DNA from: Ochotona curzoniae
Taxonomy: Eukaryota > Chordata > Mammalia > Lagomorpha > Ochotonidae
Assembly: GCF_017591425.1 (NCBI RefSeq)
Contig: NW_024467119.1
Location: 80,716,894-80,780,893 of the forward strand
Reading direction: 5' to 3'
DNA: 64,000 bases
Within the stretch, counting starts at the first letter, position 1. Every line of letters starts with the position of its first letter. Made by a program: the position numbers and the translations under genes. Positions 49,081 through 60,879 of the stretch are shown one piece after another. The notes beneath the pieces are model-generated. The model did not search any database and was not told where the DNA came from. It was given only the letters and a program-made list of their open reading frames with translations.

Positions 49081-49457
49081 GAACAACACATTGTAAGCAG
49101 GTATTTGTTTTTAAAATTAAAAAGAGAAATATCTTTCAGCCTTCATTTGTTTTTAAAACCGAAAAGCAAGAAGCCTTTGCTAGGGGCTCTGTAGTTCAAT
49201 AGGCAGCTCCCATTGTGTTTATCATGCCTCTCAAATGGCACTTCAGAGCATCACACATGTTTAAACCCTTAGAATGAGAGACATGCAAGTTCTTCTAGTC
49301 TAATCATTTTTCACCAATATGAAATAATTCCTAAATGACAATCTTAAGTTGGATCAAAGGGAAAACATGTTTTATAATCAAGCTTACACAGCACAAAGCC
49401 ATGCCCCCAGTACCAATGCTGGCAGAAACCAAGCAGGACACTGAATGCTGGACACAC

Positions 49458-49609
49458 CTGTAGGAGCTGCAAGCCTCATAATCCAGAACTGCATTCGTCA
49501 TTATCACACCGTGCTGTGCATCAATCCAGAACACCTCTCCGTGGTTGCCAGCGATGACGGAATACTCAAGGAGACCATTCAAACCACTGTCTGGGTCAGT
49601 AGCAAAAAC
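49458..49609 (-). CDS. DCHS2: Dachsous-type cadherin, internal exon
   Basis: A 152-base exon. The acceptor GGTTCCTCACAG precedes 49609 and the donor GTGTGTCC follows 49458. It begins in phase 0 with VFATDPDSGLNGLLEYSV, a classic EC segment (ATDPDSG calcium turn, then the N-G-x-x-x-Y-S strand). It continues FWIDAQHGVIMTNAVLDYE and ends in SSY plus two bases of a Ser codon completed by the exon at 38768. The LDYE glutamate and the ATD aspartate are calcium-binding positions. The neighbouring exon on the 5' side ends HVIQ in phase 0, so the join reads HVIQVFATD, as in other cadherins. Confidence 0.85.
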
Positions 49610-51380
49610 CTGTGAGGAACCAACTTTCGCTAGGTAAGATCGCACCTACAATGTTGGTTAAACCTGTTTTCCAGAGGAATGCATCATGGAGAATATCTAC
49701 AGATTGACAAATGCATTTAGAAAGTCATGTAAGGGATACCAAGCCCTGTGGAAGCTTACTTCTAACTTTTTAATAAAGTGAATAAGTGGGGGAGAACTTT
49801 GTATTCTTATCCATGCAATTTCCAAATAGTTTTCATTAAGAGTTGCGTGTTTGAGCTATAATTTTATAAAAGAGGAAAAACAACTTGAAAAAAATTGGTT
49901 TTCTGAATGGAATTTTTCTAGCACTGTATAACAGATTCGTTCCAGCAGAAAAAGAAAGAAATCTAGAAAATTTTCACACAGTAAATGATTTTTTATTGAC
50001 TCCCTTTTTTCTGCTTAAAACATTTCCTATAAAATAGACCATGTGTGAAGTTTTTGTTTTGAATTAAGTTGTAATTTTCAGAGATCACTTTAAAATAAAA
50101 CAAAATTCAGACTCAGGTGATAACAAATATAGATGCTGATCATTTATTTGATGAGTTTTCAAAGTGGTATTAAATGTTAAAAAAAAGGTGCTGGTTCAAG
50201 TCCCAGTGGCTCCACTTCTCATTCAGCTCCCTGCTAGTGAATCTGGGAAGTCAGTGGAAGATTGTTAAACCCTTAGTCAGCCCCAGACACTCATGCCCGT
50301 GGCCAGATGGAGTTTCTGCTTCCTGGCTTCAACTTGTCCCACACCTGGCTGTTGCAACTATTTATAGATTGAGCCAGTGAATAAAAGATCTCTCATGCTG
50401 TCTCTCTGTCATTTGCCTTTCAAGTAAATATATAACTTATAAAAAGTGGAAGATGAATTTGAATGATACATTTATATTGCTGCATTTTTTTGAAAGTCAC
50501 ATGTAGTTTTTCATAAAACACACTTTCCATGAGCTTTGTGAAGACCCCTCAGAAGCCTGAATTTAAGCTCATGCTTTAGTTACATTTTCCTGTGAAGTTT
50601 GTGATGTGGCTTTTTATAGTGTTTGATTTACATTAAATTACAATTACTAAACCAGATCTTCTCTAAGGGGGCATTGACAGAGCTCTTGAGATTTCGTATA
50701 CTTGACCTAAAGATGGAAAGAATGAAATTCATTGTCTCTGCCCTTGAGTCGGCCTTTCACATCTCTGCCACATGGTATACTGGGTGTCTTCCTTTCCAAT
50801 CAGTGCACACTAAGCAGTCTAGGCCTACCCAATTTATTAAAGGTACAACCCTGCCTGTAGGTGCCTTGGTCTGGCAGGGTCAGACCAACTGTTTTCCAGG
50901 GTTTGATACACTTGTGGGCCAAAAGGACCATATTCCTGCTTAAAATCTTGGGAAAAGATCACTCTCTGAGACCTTATACTCCTCCAATAAGAATTTGCTT
51001 TTCCTCTTTTCTTTCATGACAGTAAATGCACACTTCTGGCAGAAAACAAATTATGCAGCATTCACATCATATACCCACATTTCTGACTTCTCCACTGAAT
51101 TACAGAACTTATGCTAGTCATTTTTTGGTGTGTGTTCCTGCTTTCTCCCTAAAAACACACATGGGGTTCCTAGAGAAATCACCGAGGCATCATGTGAGTC
51201 CTGTGTGAATAAAGAGGGAATGTAGACAGTTCAGAATTGGCTTGCTCTAACCCACCAAGCACTGAGCATGCCTTGGAAACACTGACATTTTAAATTATGT
51301 GTGGGACACAGGCCTTACCATTTCAATGATACTGAAGGTCGGTACTCACATATATTCAAAAAAACACATTTTTTTTTTAC
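49610..51380 (-). other. Cadherin gene intron with one CSINE
   Basis: 1.8 kb intron, donor GTAAAAAAAA at 51380, acceptor CAG at 49612-49610. It carries the CSINE at 50185-50440. A partial palindromic element (TTTTTCATAAAACACACTTTCC, near 50505-50555, ending AGACCCCTC) resembles the MITE-like ends at 60243. Confidence 0.75.
50185..50440 (+). mobile_element. CSINE, sense, head missing
   Basis: AGGTGCTGGTTCAAGTCCC (B box region), CTCATTCAGCTCCCTGC, GGGAAGTCAGTGGAAGATTG, CCTGGCTGTTGCAACTATTTA, AGCCAGTGAATAAAAGATCTC and an AAATATATAAC-type tail. The A-box end is lost. Confidence 0.7.
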
Positions 51381-51592
51381 CTGTATGACGTGAGCTTTGT
51401 GGCTCTGGCCTTCAGACACTGATGCCCAGTAGACACTTTGCCCAAAGCAGGGTAGGTTATCATTCATATCCTGGATCAAGATTTTGACTTTGCTGTAGGC
51501 TCTCTGCCCGCTGCTTTCAGCTACAATGATGAGCTGTACTTCGTTCCTGACTTCAAAATCAAGAAACCTGGATTTTCTGACAGTGAGTTGTC
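51381..51592 (-). CDS. DCHS2: Dachsous-type cadherin, most 5' exon in the window
   Basis: A 212-base exon. The acceptor AATCAAAACAG, preceded by a long pyrimidine tract (51605-51640 region), gives a start at 51592; the donor GTAAAAAAAA follows 51381. The first two bases (GA) complete a Gly codon, then QLTVRKSRFLDFEV, the typical end of an EC repeat (G-x-L/I ... LDFE). It continues ILIQDMNDNLPCF (calcium linker, with Leu-Pro in place of Ala-Pro), then the first strand of the next repeat with SVSEGQSHKAHVIQ, ending in phase 0. The preceding exon lies beyond the sequence I can recognise, probably past 64 kb. Confidence 0.82.
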
Positions 51593-52500
51593 CTGTTTTG
51601 ATTCCCAAGGAGAAAGGAGAGAAGATGATGATGTTGTAACTATTTCAAAAACATTCCAATTCACCTTGGCTGATCCTTATGCTGCTGGGCTCACCTGCTT
51701 CTCCAGATCCTTCACCAGCTGGCTTCCCTTCCTGACTGATCAGGGTCAATGAGAATCAAGTTGAACACTTTCACAGGTTTTCAGAGTTCAAATAAACAGA
51801 ATGAAAGAAACTATGAGAAACTTGAAATTTGGGAGCTGTCCCTTAGGTTGCCCTTCGCATGCTAAAGTCTATCATGAGGTATGGAGAGTCTACCTGCCAA
51901 GCACTTCTTGAATCCAGCTCTCTCAGCCTCCACCACCATTACTCTCCTCCAAGCCACCAGCATCTTTCTCTCTTTGGACTTTTCTGCCCCCCCTTCCATT
52001 CTGAATCAAATAAACCATGGTGCCATCATTGTCCCACACAGAATTGCTCAGTGCTTTCCACTGAGCTGTAATGATAAAGCTTAGCATTTTCAATCATCAG
52101 TTCAGCTTGCTGAAACTCTCCTTCCTCCAAACTCTCACTCATGTCATTCTCAATTTTGCCCTTTTAGTTCTGCCAGTAACACTCTACCATGTTCTCTTTC
52201 TCAAAGATGCATCCCAGGTCTCCACATCCTGGGATGGCTTCTGCTTCCATCCTTCCTCAGAGATCCTTGCAGACCACACAGTTTTTTACCATCACTGTCA
52301 ATCCACAACAGGCACTCACAAAGTTCCTGCATCATTTTTCCGATGTGTTTCAGTCCTGCTATTCCTCTTGTGTAATAAGTGGCACAAGGTGAAGGTTGCC
52401 TCCTACATCCCATCATAATCCCATAATCCCAGGGCCCAGCTCAGAGGATACCCTGTAGGGGGTCCCTAGTGACACACTCACACCCTCATACAAAAAAAGG
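51593..52500 (-). other. Cadherin gene intron, unique part
   Basis: Intronic sequence 5' of the first visible exon. There is a C/T-rich tract upstream of the acceptor. No repeat or exon recognised. Confidence 0.6.
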
Positions 52501-52504
52501 GTCA

Positions 52505-52766
52505 TGGGAGTGGGCAGTCAGCCCAGTGAGCAAGTCACCCAAATCCTGTGCCAGATGCCTAAGTTCTCCTCATGCTTTCAGCTTCCTGCTAGTGCAGACC
52601 CTGGGAAACACCAGGTGATGGCTCAAGTGCTTGGTTCCCTGCCACTGATGCGGAGTCCAGGATCAAGCCCTTAGCTTCTGGTTTGGGTAGCACAACCCCA
52701 GCTGTTCCAGGCATTTGGGAAACAAACCAGGAGAAAGAAAGTCTCTGGCTACACCTCTCTCTGCCG
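52505..52766 (+). mobile_element. Old CSINE, sense
   Basis: GGGAGTGGGCAGTCAGCCC head, TTCAGCTTCCTGCTAGTGC, CTCAAGTGCTTGGTTCCCTGCC, GTTCCAGGCATTTGGGAAAC and CTCTCTCTGCC, all in C-repeat order. It ends directly at composite element copy 3. Confidence 0.6.
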
Positions 52767-52767
52767 C

Positions 52768-55268
52768 TGAGACCTGGTGGTTTGGAGGGGAGAGATTGGA
52801 AGACCTGTATGGGTCAGACTTGATTCACCAGCCCACAAGGGAATCCTGAGATGGGCTTGTTAGCACAGAGCATTACTGACCACTACATGCCATACCACAT
52901 GGAAGCTATGGCTGGAGGCCTGTCTAGCAGAGCTAGATCCTAGTACCTGACTGTCAAAACAGGGGATGGGTCAATTTAGGCAGGGCCATGACACTAACCA
53001 TCACACAAGAGAACCAGGTCAAGGGATAAATTACATGGAGGATAAGTGGGCCCAATCCCGTGGAAATACAAGTCCTGCTGGTTAGCTCAGGAGTTGGGGT
53101 GGTGATGGGCTGAACTAGGAGTGAACATGGAACCCAGCAACACTCACGGGTACTGGGGCCGAGAATAGGCTGGGCAGGTCCAAGCTGCAGCATCTGCATG
53201 TTCATCCTAAAATAGGGTGTGGGGTGGGCTGGGCCGAAACATCCTCCAGCTCATACAAGGCCAAGATGGAGGGGCAGGCTATGCCAGGCAAGGACCTAGC
53301 ACCTGCTGCACATATGAGATCTGGGTATGGGAGTGGGCCAAGTTGGGGAACCTGGGAAAATCCCCTACAAGGCCATAGCTCCCACTGGTGAGCACCTGGT
53401 CCAGATCTAGGGGTTGGCATCATCCGTTGGCAAATGTGTGTGTTGGCTTTGGAAGGGGTAGACCAGAAAAGGAAGGCCAAGCAAACCTTAGCCCACTGGC
53501 AAGTGCAGAAACCAGGCTGCAGCACAGGGCATGCCGACTTGGGGTATCACACTTACTGGTTTACATGAGCTAGAAATGGGAGCAGACTGAGCAGGGGCAG
53601 GTTGCAGCACCCACCAGTGAGAGCTGGGACTAGGGACTGACTAGGCAAGGCCAGGCTGCAGCATCCAAAACCAAAGCTAAGACAGATGAGGGGCTATGCC
53701 ATACCAGGTCAGAGCAACCACTGGCATGCATGAGATCTGTGGATGGGAATAGGACAGATTGGGGAGCAAAGGGGGATGCCCTGGCTAGGGCATGATTCTC
53801 ATTGGTGAGAGTGAGGGCCAGGGTGGGGGCTGCAGTCTAGTCTGGATATGGCTGGAGGATCCCTCAGCATGAGTGTGTGCTGGGTATGGAATGAGCTGGA
53901 CGGGGCTAGACTCTAGTACCCAATGGTGCATCGTAAGAACCAGGGTAGGTGTAGGGCAGGCTAGGCTAGGTCTCTGCCCCTGCTGAGCCATGTGTGAGTT
54001 GTGTCTGGGTACAAACCAGGCTTGGTTGGGCTGTAGCACCCAACAAGAACTGGAATGGGCGAAGGACAGGAAAGGCCATTGTTCCTGCCAGGATAGGAGG
54101 TAGACTAGGTAGGGCTGACCCACTGGTGTGCATGAGATCTGGCATTGGGAGAGATCCTGATGAAGGAGCTTGGGTAACTCCTTTGTCATGACACACTCCC
54201 TGCAGGTGAATGCAAGAATCAAGATGGGGAATAGACCAGATCAGGCCAAAATATGGTGCCCACCAGCCTATTTGATGCAGGTAGCGGGACAGGCCAAGCT
54301 GGGTCAGTTCATATCAACTGCTTGTAAACCCGAGTGCCAGAATGGAGTGTGGGTCAGGCCAGGTTTGGACACAATACCAGCCAGTCCACATTAGGTAGCT
54401 GGCAGGGCTGGGCAAGGCTGTAGACCCCCACCAGCACAAGCTGGAACTAGGGGTGGGTCAGGCCCAGCCAGGCTATAGTACCCACTGGCAAATGCTGAGG
54501 CGAGGCTGGCTGTGCCAGACTGGGCCACAGCACCCAACCAGCACATGTGAAACCTGGGGGTTGGTGGGGATGGACCCAGTGGTTGGGGGGCGGGCGTGAT
54601 GCAGGATCCTTCTACTGTACCACTACCTCAACTGGTAAGCATTAGAGCTGAGATGGGTCCAGACCAGGCTAGGCAGCGCCACACATCTGTTGGCCTACAT
54701 GTGAGCTGGATCGGGAAAAGCCAGGCTGGGCTAACTGTACCTTCTGGTACATGCATAAGTCAAAGTGGATATGAGTAGGTTGGGCTTTGCTGCAGCATCA
54801 GCTGGCAGATGCTGCCATGGGCAGGGGGCAAACTATGTCAGGCATAGGCATAGTTAGACAGATGGTGGTACCCGCTGGCACCAGTGTGGGCTAGATAGTG
54901 GAGCTGTTTGAGATGAACTAGGCTTCAATTCCCATTGACATGTACAAGAGCTGAATGGGATATGGGACAGATAGAACCAGTCAGCTGTACATATACTGGC
55001 AAGCATAGGAACCAGGGTAGATGGTGGGCCTGGTGGGGGTTACTCAGAGTCGCTCTGAATAGGCTGCAACTCCCACTGGTTTGCGTGAAGGCCAAGTATG
55101 TGGTGGGCAGGATCGGGCTGGGTTCCAACACCCATTAGTTTGCGTAAAACATGGGGCTATAGACAGTACTGACCCAGAAAGTGCAATTACCAGTGTGTGT
55201 GTAGGCTGATTTGGGTGACAGACTCTGCCAGACCCTATATTGGTGCGCGCGCGCACACACACACATGC

Positions 55269-55316
<48 letters not shown>

Positions 55317-56107
55317 GAATCAGGACTGGAATGGCCTCAGATGAGATTTCTTTGGCAATTCCCTACCAACTGAACCACTGGACTCTGAATCCCAAGCATG
55401 GAGAAAATTACAGGTTTCATGGTCTGACTGTGGAGTACAGGTGTCAGAGCTGGGCCTCCTCAGTGGCTCACATGCAGCAGTTAACAGCATATCCAAATGT
55501 ACATGGAGCATATGGCAGTACATTGGAACCTTCAGATGATACCTGGTACCATGGCAGAGGATGGAGGACAGAACAAATTCCTCAATTATTCCAACCAAGT
55601 GTTAGCAGTGGATATTTGAGCAGATGGAGACTCTAAGGTGGACCATAGCAGCCAGTGGATTCTGGAGAGATTTCATCACGATTGGAGTGGTGGAATCGAC
55701 AGTAATTCAGGACTGTTGAACTATCAAAACTTCTTGAGAACTTCATGGCATTGTAAATTTCTATTTTTCTTCCTGTTATTAATTTTTTTTGTGGCTTTTC
55801 ATTTAAGGGGATGTACAGTAACTGTGTAATGGAGACTATCATCTCCAGCTGTGAGGATACAATGCAGTAGGCATCTCTAATTCCAGATCTAGGATGGATT
55901 CCCAATGCAACTGTTAACTATATAGTGCCAATAGGATGCTGGACTCTGCCATTGTTCATGCCCACAATGATGGACATAAGACTGTTAATGAAGAACTATA
56001 CTATAGTAATAATAATATAGGGGAACTCAGTGGTGGGAGGGGACTTCCAGTTGGGGTAAGGAAAATCCCAGGATCTATGGAACTGTATCATAAAAATGAT
56101 ATTAAAA
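52768..56107 (+). mobile_element. Composite GC-rich retroelement, copy 3 (largest)
   Basis: It starts inside the 5' module: CTGAGACCTGGTGGTTTGG, then TTCACCAGCCCA and GAGATGGGCTTGTTAGCA, the same order as copy 2 (reverse of 15290-15150). Next is a degenerate tandem array of about 2.3 kb (about 52950-55235), with units of roughly 55-75 bases built from CAGGCTGCAGCACCCAC and ACTGGTG-GCATGAG words. A CA-repeat follows. The 3' module (55318-56107) matches copy 2 at CTCAGATGAGATTTCTTTGG and at AGCCAGTGGATTCTGG plus CTATCAAAACTTCTTGAG. From about 55748 it matches the L1 3' UTR at 60896-61200, ending in CTATGGAACTGTATCATAAA and poly(A). No ORF. Its array is about twice as long as that in copy 2. Confidence 0.6.
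55237..55316. repeat. CA dinucleotide microsatellite
   Basis: GCGCGCGCACACACACACATGC followed by an almost uninterrupted CA run to about 55314. It sits exactly at the border between the tandem core and the 3' module of composite element copy 3. Confidence 0.95.
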
Positions 56108-56114
56108 ATTTTTT

Positions 56115-56345
56115 TAAAAAAAAGGTTGTTGCAATTTTGATTGGGATCTCATTGAATCTATGTAATAGATTAATAAATTTGGTAATATAGACATCTTGAT
56201 GATGTTGATTATATTGTTTCAGGAACATGAAAAATTTCTGTATCTTTCAATGTCCTGTCCTATTTCCCTTAAAATGTTTTATAATTTTCATCATAGAGGT
56301 CTTCCACATCTTTGGTTAGGTTAATTTTCACATTGTGTAAAGCTG
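56115..56345 (-). mobile_element. L1 ORF2 fragment, antisense
   Basis: ATTTTGATTGGGATCTCATTGAATC, AATATAGACATCTTGATGATG, AATGTTTTATAATTTTCATC and GAGGTCTTCCACATC are the antisense of the 3' part of L1 ORF2. It starts right at the poly(A) tail of composite copy 3. Confidence 0.75.
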
Positions 56346-56404
56346 GGGGCTCCTGTTCCATCAAATGTGATTGGAAGGGTGACACAGAAGCTGTATACAG
56401 GATG

Positions 56405-56700
56405 TTTCTCAGCAGGGCTTGTGGTGTCGTTCTGTGGGTTAAGCTGTCTCATGTTACTGCTAATATTCCATTTAGGAGTATCTGAGTCCTGGCTACCCTG
56501 CTTCATTTGAGATTCCTGCTGCTGCTCTGGGAAGGCAGTAGAAGACACCCCACCTGAGAGATATCCGTGGAATTCCCACCTCTTGGCTTCAGCCTGCCCC
56601 AGTGGTGACCATTACAGCCTTTTTGGGGAGTGAAACAAGCAGATGGAAGAGTTCCTTGTTCTAACCCTTTTAAAATAAATAATTCCTTTTAAAAGGAATA
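56405..56700 (+). mobile_element. Old CSINE, sense
   Basis: AGCAGGGCTTGTGGTGTCG head, GAGTCCTGGCTACCCTGC, TCTGGGAAGGCAGTAGAAG, CTTGGCTTCAGCCTGCCCC, GGGGAGTGAAACAAGCAGATGG and a tail AAAATAAATAATTCC. Diverged. Confidence 0.65.
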
Positions 56701-57960
56701 GTTTCCTACAGTAACACATGAAATCCATAATGTTTTACCCTTATCTGCCTACCCTATTTCATCAGATATAGACTTACTATCATGTTTAGCTCATTTAGAA
56801 AGAGATGATTAAATAGCCATAGATGTCAACGATTTTTTTCTTCCCATGTAAGAGTTTATACTGTTTTGCGAAATGCTGCCTGGAAGCAGGCAATCTTAAT
56901 GCTCTATTTGAAGCAGCGCCACCAGATAATGAGTCTAGTCCAAAAACCCTCCAGATCATTTGGCACCCACTTAGTTCCCAGGGGAATCATGTTTTGCTAA
57001 TACTTTATCTTTCACATTGAGTGTTTGGGGGAGATGAAACAGCTTATAGCTTATTTGTAAAAAAATTAAACACTCATAATTTAGATTATATATGAAGAAA
57101 ATTGTTCTACTGAATGTAAAACGTTAAAATCACTCTGAGTTGAAACATCAGATTCAAGTATCAATATAGTTCTAGGACTAAACAACTTTTACAAACTACA
57201 GGCTGCTGTCACCCACAACCCTGACAAGGAATCCAGAGTAGTAACTTTTGGCAGCTGGAAAATTATCAAGATGCACCTAGATGGGCAACTGATGAGGGCA
57301 CCTGGCCTTCAGAACCCTCCATGGCCCCAGCACTAGTCCTTGCACCTTCAGCTAAGGGCAGAGGAGCTCAGCAACTTGGTGGGTCCAGCATTCTCACCCA
57401 CACTTCTGTCTCCACTATCCTGCTATCCTGCTGTTGTGTTGCGTCACTGCTTGTGAAAGAAAAATGAAATGGAAATGCAACACTCAATTGTCAGTGTCGC
57501 TTAGGAGAAAGAGTGCCAATTACAACACAGATCAAAGTGGATTTCTTAATAAAAGTCTTGTGTTTAGGCTTTGATAATTGGAATTTTACACTTGGAATGA
57601 ATCTGTGGTTCTAATGCTTTCCTTGCTTGGGTTTTATTTTTGGCATAATACTTGGCATATGCTGCGAATGTTGCATAAATGCAAAAAACAATAGGCAGCC
57701 TGGGAGATGACTCAAAGTTGGCACGCCAACCGCATCCACATTTCGTCAGGGCTGAAACATGTGCCTGTTTCTCAGAGACACCAAGATGCACTGTCGTCAG
57801 CAACATGGCAGTACTACTGGCCTCAAAGAGCATGGGCAGGAATTCACATTTCCCTAGGAGTTAGAAGCATCACAAATACCAACCTCATGTTCTTGCTTAT
57901 ATGTCAGTGCACCAGTTATGTAATAACTTGAAAACAAAGCTGTTGTAACAGTTTCCTTCT
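56701..57960. other. Intron or flank, no feature recognised
   Basis: No repeat or coding exon identified. Short frames only. Confidence 0.5.
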
Positions 57961-57974
57961 AATATAGGAGAATA

Positions 57975-58180
57975 CTGCCAAAAATTTTTGGGAAATGGAA
58001 TTAAAAGCTGAGTTTATTTTGGTGCAAATATTTCTGAGATGCATGAAGTTTTCTGTAATACTCATTGTCCACAAACTTCTTAAGGATATCTCATTTGCGT
58101 GAATTCCAGTTTTTGCATTAAAATAAGCTTATTGGTTCATTGCACTTTTCCAAAGGCATTTTGAAGTACCCTCATCTGGA
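57975..58180. mobile_element. MITE-like element remnant
   Basis: GGAAATGGAATTAAAAGCTGAG, TTTATTTTGGTGCAAATATTTC and a right end CATTTTGAAGTACCCTC resemble the interior and end of the palindromic element at 60243-60366 and at 11760. Decayed, boundaries uncertain. Confidence 0.35.
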
Positions 58181-60240
58181 CATACTTCACCTCTGTCTGG
58201 CTTAGGAGTCACACATCCAAAGGAGATTAAGATTCTTCAAATGTCACATGCTTAATAAATTAGTCAAGTGACTTCAGATACTTACAATCTCTATGCATGC
58301 CTGTGTATGTTATCCAGCATCTTTGAAACTTTCTGTGAAAACTGCCTTTAAAACACTTAAAATTTATTATTGTTGTTTCACTTCAGTGGGATGCATGCTG
58401 TCATTAGTTTTTTTTTACACACACAATAATAGTCAAACTATTATTCGTGTTGGTTTAAGCAGTTATGTTATTAAATGGCATGCACTCTGAGCACAAAAAC
58501 TCAATCTTTGGTTTACAGCTTTGTAAAAGAGTTCTACAGTAATTATCTTTAGTGCAAGTGACCACAACCTTAGAGATCAGTTTCACTTATGTATTTTTTC
58601 ATACATGAATTTTTATTTAAACTGATCTATGATTTAAAATAAATGTAATCAGAAAAGCTATGCTAGGTACACTCAAATATGCAGTTTTAATAATATGCCA
58701 AAAGTACCCTGAATGATACATCTAATTATAATAAAGTTTACAAAAAGGTTTCTTGATACCAGTGTGGTAAAGTATGTACTTCAACATTCCTCATGATGTA
58801 TACAACTAAAGTCCTTAAAGATTATACATGCAGACATGCTGCACACATGCATCTATGTATGTGTGTCAGAGTCAATCAGTAAGTTGAGTTGCAAGGAATC
58901 CTCAGAGGACAAAAACAAAATCAAAACCGAAATCCTGGGGGAGTAAACAAGCATGAAAAGCTCATTTTTTCCTTAAGTGTTCCTACTATAATCTACCTTG
59001 AGTTTCATTTCTCATAGTTGTTCAGTGTTAACAACAAGGCAAGAGAAAAAACAACTCTACTAAAGAGCCAATAGAATTAAAACAGCCAACAATGGAAACC
59101 CAAAGGATAAATACTGTCCTATGAGTAGTAAATATCAGAAAAGAAAATGGAGGACAAACTAAAAATCAGTATACTGAAACTCGGTGTTTTTGACCTTGAA
59201 GTTGATTGAGAGGAAGAATCTGTGGTTAAATTTAAAAAAAGATTATGTCCAGTGTTTGCAAGTGAATGGCAGAAGAGAAAGAAAATTCTCTCTGAAGGGA
59301 ACAAATTCAACCCAGGTTTTAACAGATCCTCAAAACAAAAGTTTCACAAGGAGTAGCTCATAGTCTAGAGGTAGAAACATCATGGAGACATGACCAGTGT
59401 TAATCAACTTCGCAGATAACAGAATACAACTTTGAAGACGCAGGATGCTTGAGTTACTGGACACAAACTTATTATGATGTCTAAATATATACTCAAAAGA
59501 ATACTGAGAATACAAGCAAGGAATGAGAGATTATTTTGTAGAGGATCTAGAAGAATTGAAAACAGAAGCCTAGAGAGCTTCCAGAAGAGAGCTTCTCTTC
59601 AGTGAGACTAAAAGAGAAAGAGATGAAATGAGATGCAGGACTAAGTCACACAACCCAGTATTTGTGCCACTAAAGTTCCAAAAAGGAAATGGGTAGTGTT
59701 TAGATCCATGACAGACTGCTCAGTGGGCCAATAGGAAGCCAGGACACAGTAGGATGTAACGGGCGAGCACAGTATGCAGTGAAACAGAACTGCAAGACGA
59801 GCAAAAAGGCAAGTTAAAAACAAGGATTAAAGAAAAACAACTTTTAGTCAACAGATATCTGAGCAAGCTTGCTAAAATGATCCTTGTTAAAGCAGATAAA
59901 TCAGGCTTAAAGAAAGGCCCCTAAATCTGTTAAACCTCCCAGTACTGTCCATTTGAAAGAAACAAAACTGTGGACACAAAAGCATGAAAACTGATAGAGG
60001 AATATTCAAAACTTAAAAATTCCAAGTCCCTATGTTATTTAGGAGCGGATGTTGATTTAATGTTGGACTTCAAACTCGTTAAAATAGTCAAAGAACAGAA
60101 ATAGCTAGATAAAGTTCAATCAGCACAAGGAAACAGTAATTTTAACGTAATAGCATACGTTGAGTGCACAAAAAATGTTGACAGCAATAAAGGCTGATAA
60201 GTTTTTTTAATCAAAAAGAAATAAAAAATAGTTTCATTAT
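58181..60240. other. Intron or flank, no feature recognised
   Basis: About 2 kb without a recognised exon, SINE or L1. Purine-rich from 59040 to 59900 on the plus strand, which may be an old L1 or other repeat too diverged to name. Confidence 0.45.
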
Positions 60241-60242
60241 AT

Positions 60243-60366
60243 GAGGGGACTTCAAAAAGTTTGCAGAAAAGTGAATGAAAAGACAACTGTATTTAAGAAC
60301 AAAGAAAACTTTGAAAGTCATGCATAGTTTATTCATAAAATGTATTTTCATGAACTTTTTGGACAA
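60243..60366. mobile_element. Short palindromic DNA-transposon-like element
   Basis: Imperfect terminal inverted repeats: GAGGGGACTTCAAAAAGTTTG on the left and TTTTCATGAACTTTTTGG on the right, about 124 bases in all, with a T/A-rich centre. This plan fits a non-autonomous mariner-type MITE. Related ends occur near 11760, 50505 and 57975. Confidence 0.5.
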
Positions 60367-60879
60367 AATTAGTTTTTTTCTAGTAACATATACTCTCTTT
60401 TAATTTCATTCTTCAATGAAGCATTTCTAAGTATCCTTCACACACCAGCAGTGTTGAAAGCCATTTTTTCATTTGTTCTAACAAGAAAAGTATGAGGTGC
60501 TGAAGCTAAATCCAACAAGAGCTATGCAAACAGGGTCAAAGCAACCTTTGCTATACATTTACTATGTAAATCATAGTAAAAATGTTGAGTGGAAGAATCA
60601 GGACATGAAATACTATAAAACATAATTCCATGCTTATATCATCAAGTAAATGATATCACAGAGGGATTCAGGATGGGAAAATCATAATGGAAAAAAAGTC
60701 TAGTGATTAATTCCAAATTCAGGTTTTTGACTCCCTCTGAGATGACAGATTGAGTTGATGTATTCATTAGTTAGGTTCACCTACACATATTATATTTTGA
60801 AATAGTAGCAACAACAAATACAGGAAAACAGAGACTAGAGTTATAAATGGGGCCCCCTAATGTTCTAGTCTTTTATTTC

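Larger units (their letters stand above)
38769..49457 (-). other. Large cadherin gene intron (10.7 kb)
   Basis: Donor GTGTGTCC at 49457, acceptor CAG at 38771-38769. No further exon recognised. It holds four full or partial CSINEs near 40215, 41445, 42590 and 46058, a CSINE fragment at 48930, a deleted L1 at 42950-45180 and a GT/GA satellite at 46500-46815. Stretches 38.8-40.2 and 46.9-48.9 kb look unique. Confidence 0.75.

Noticed and set aside
53966..54222. 145- and 76-codon minus-strand frames
   Set aside because: Arise from the GC-rich tandem core of composite element copy 3; stop-poor composition explains them.
55044..55636. Plus and minus open frames of 90 and 141 codons
   Set aside because: They span the CA microsatellite and the 3' module of the composite retroelement; no protein signature.
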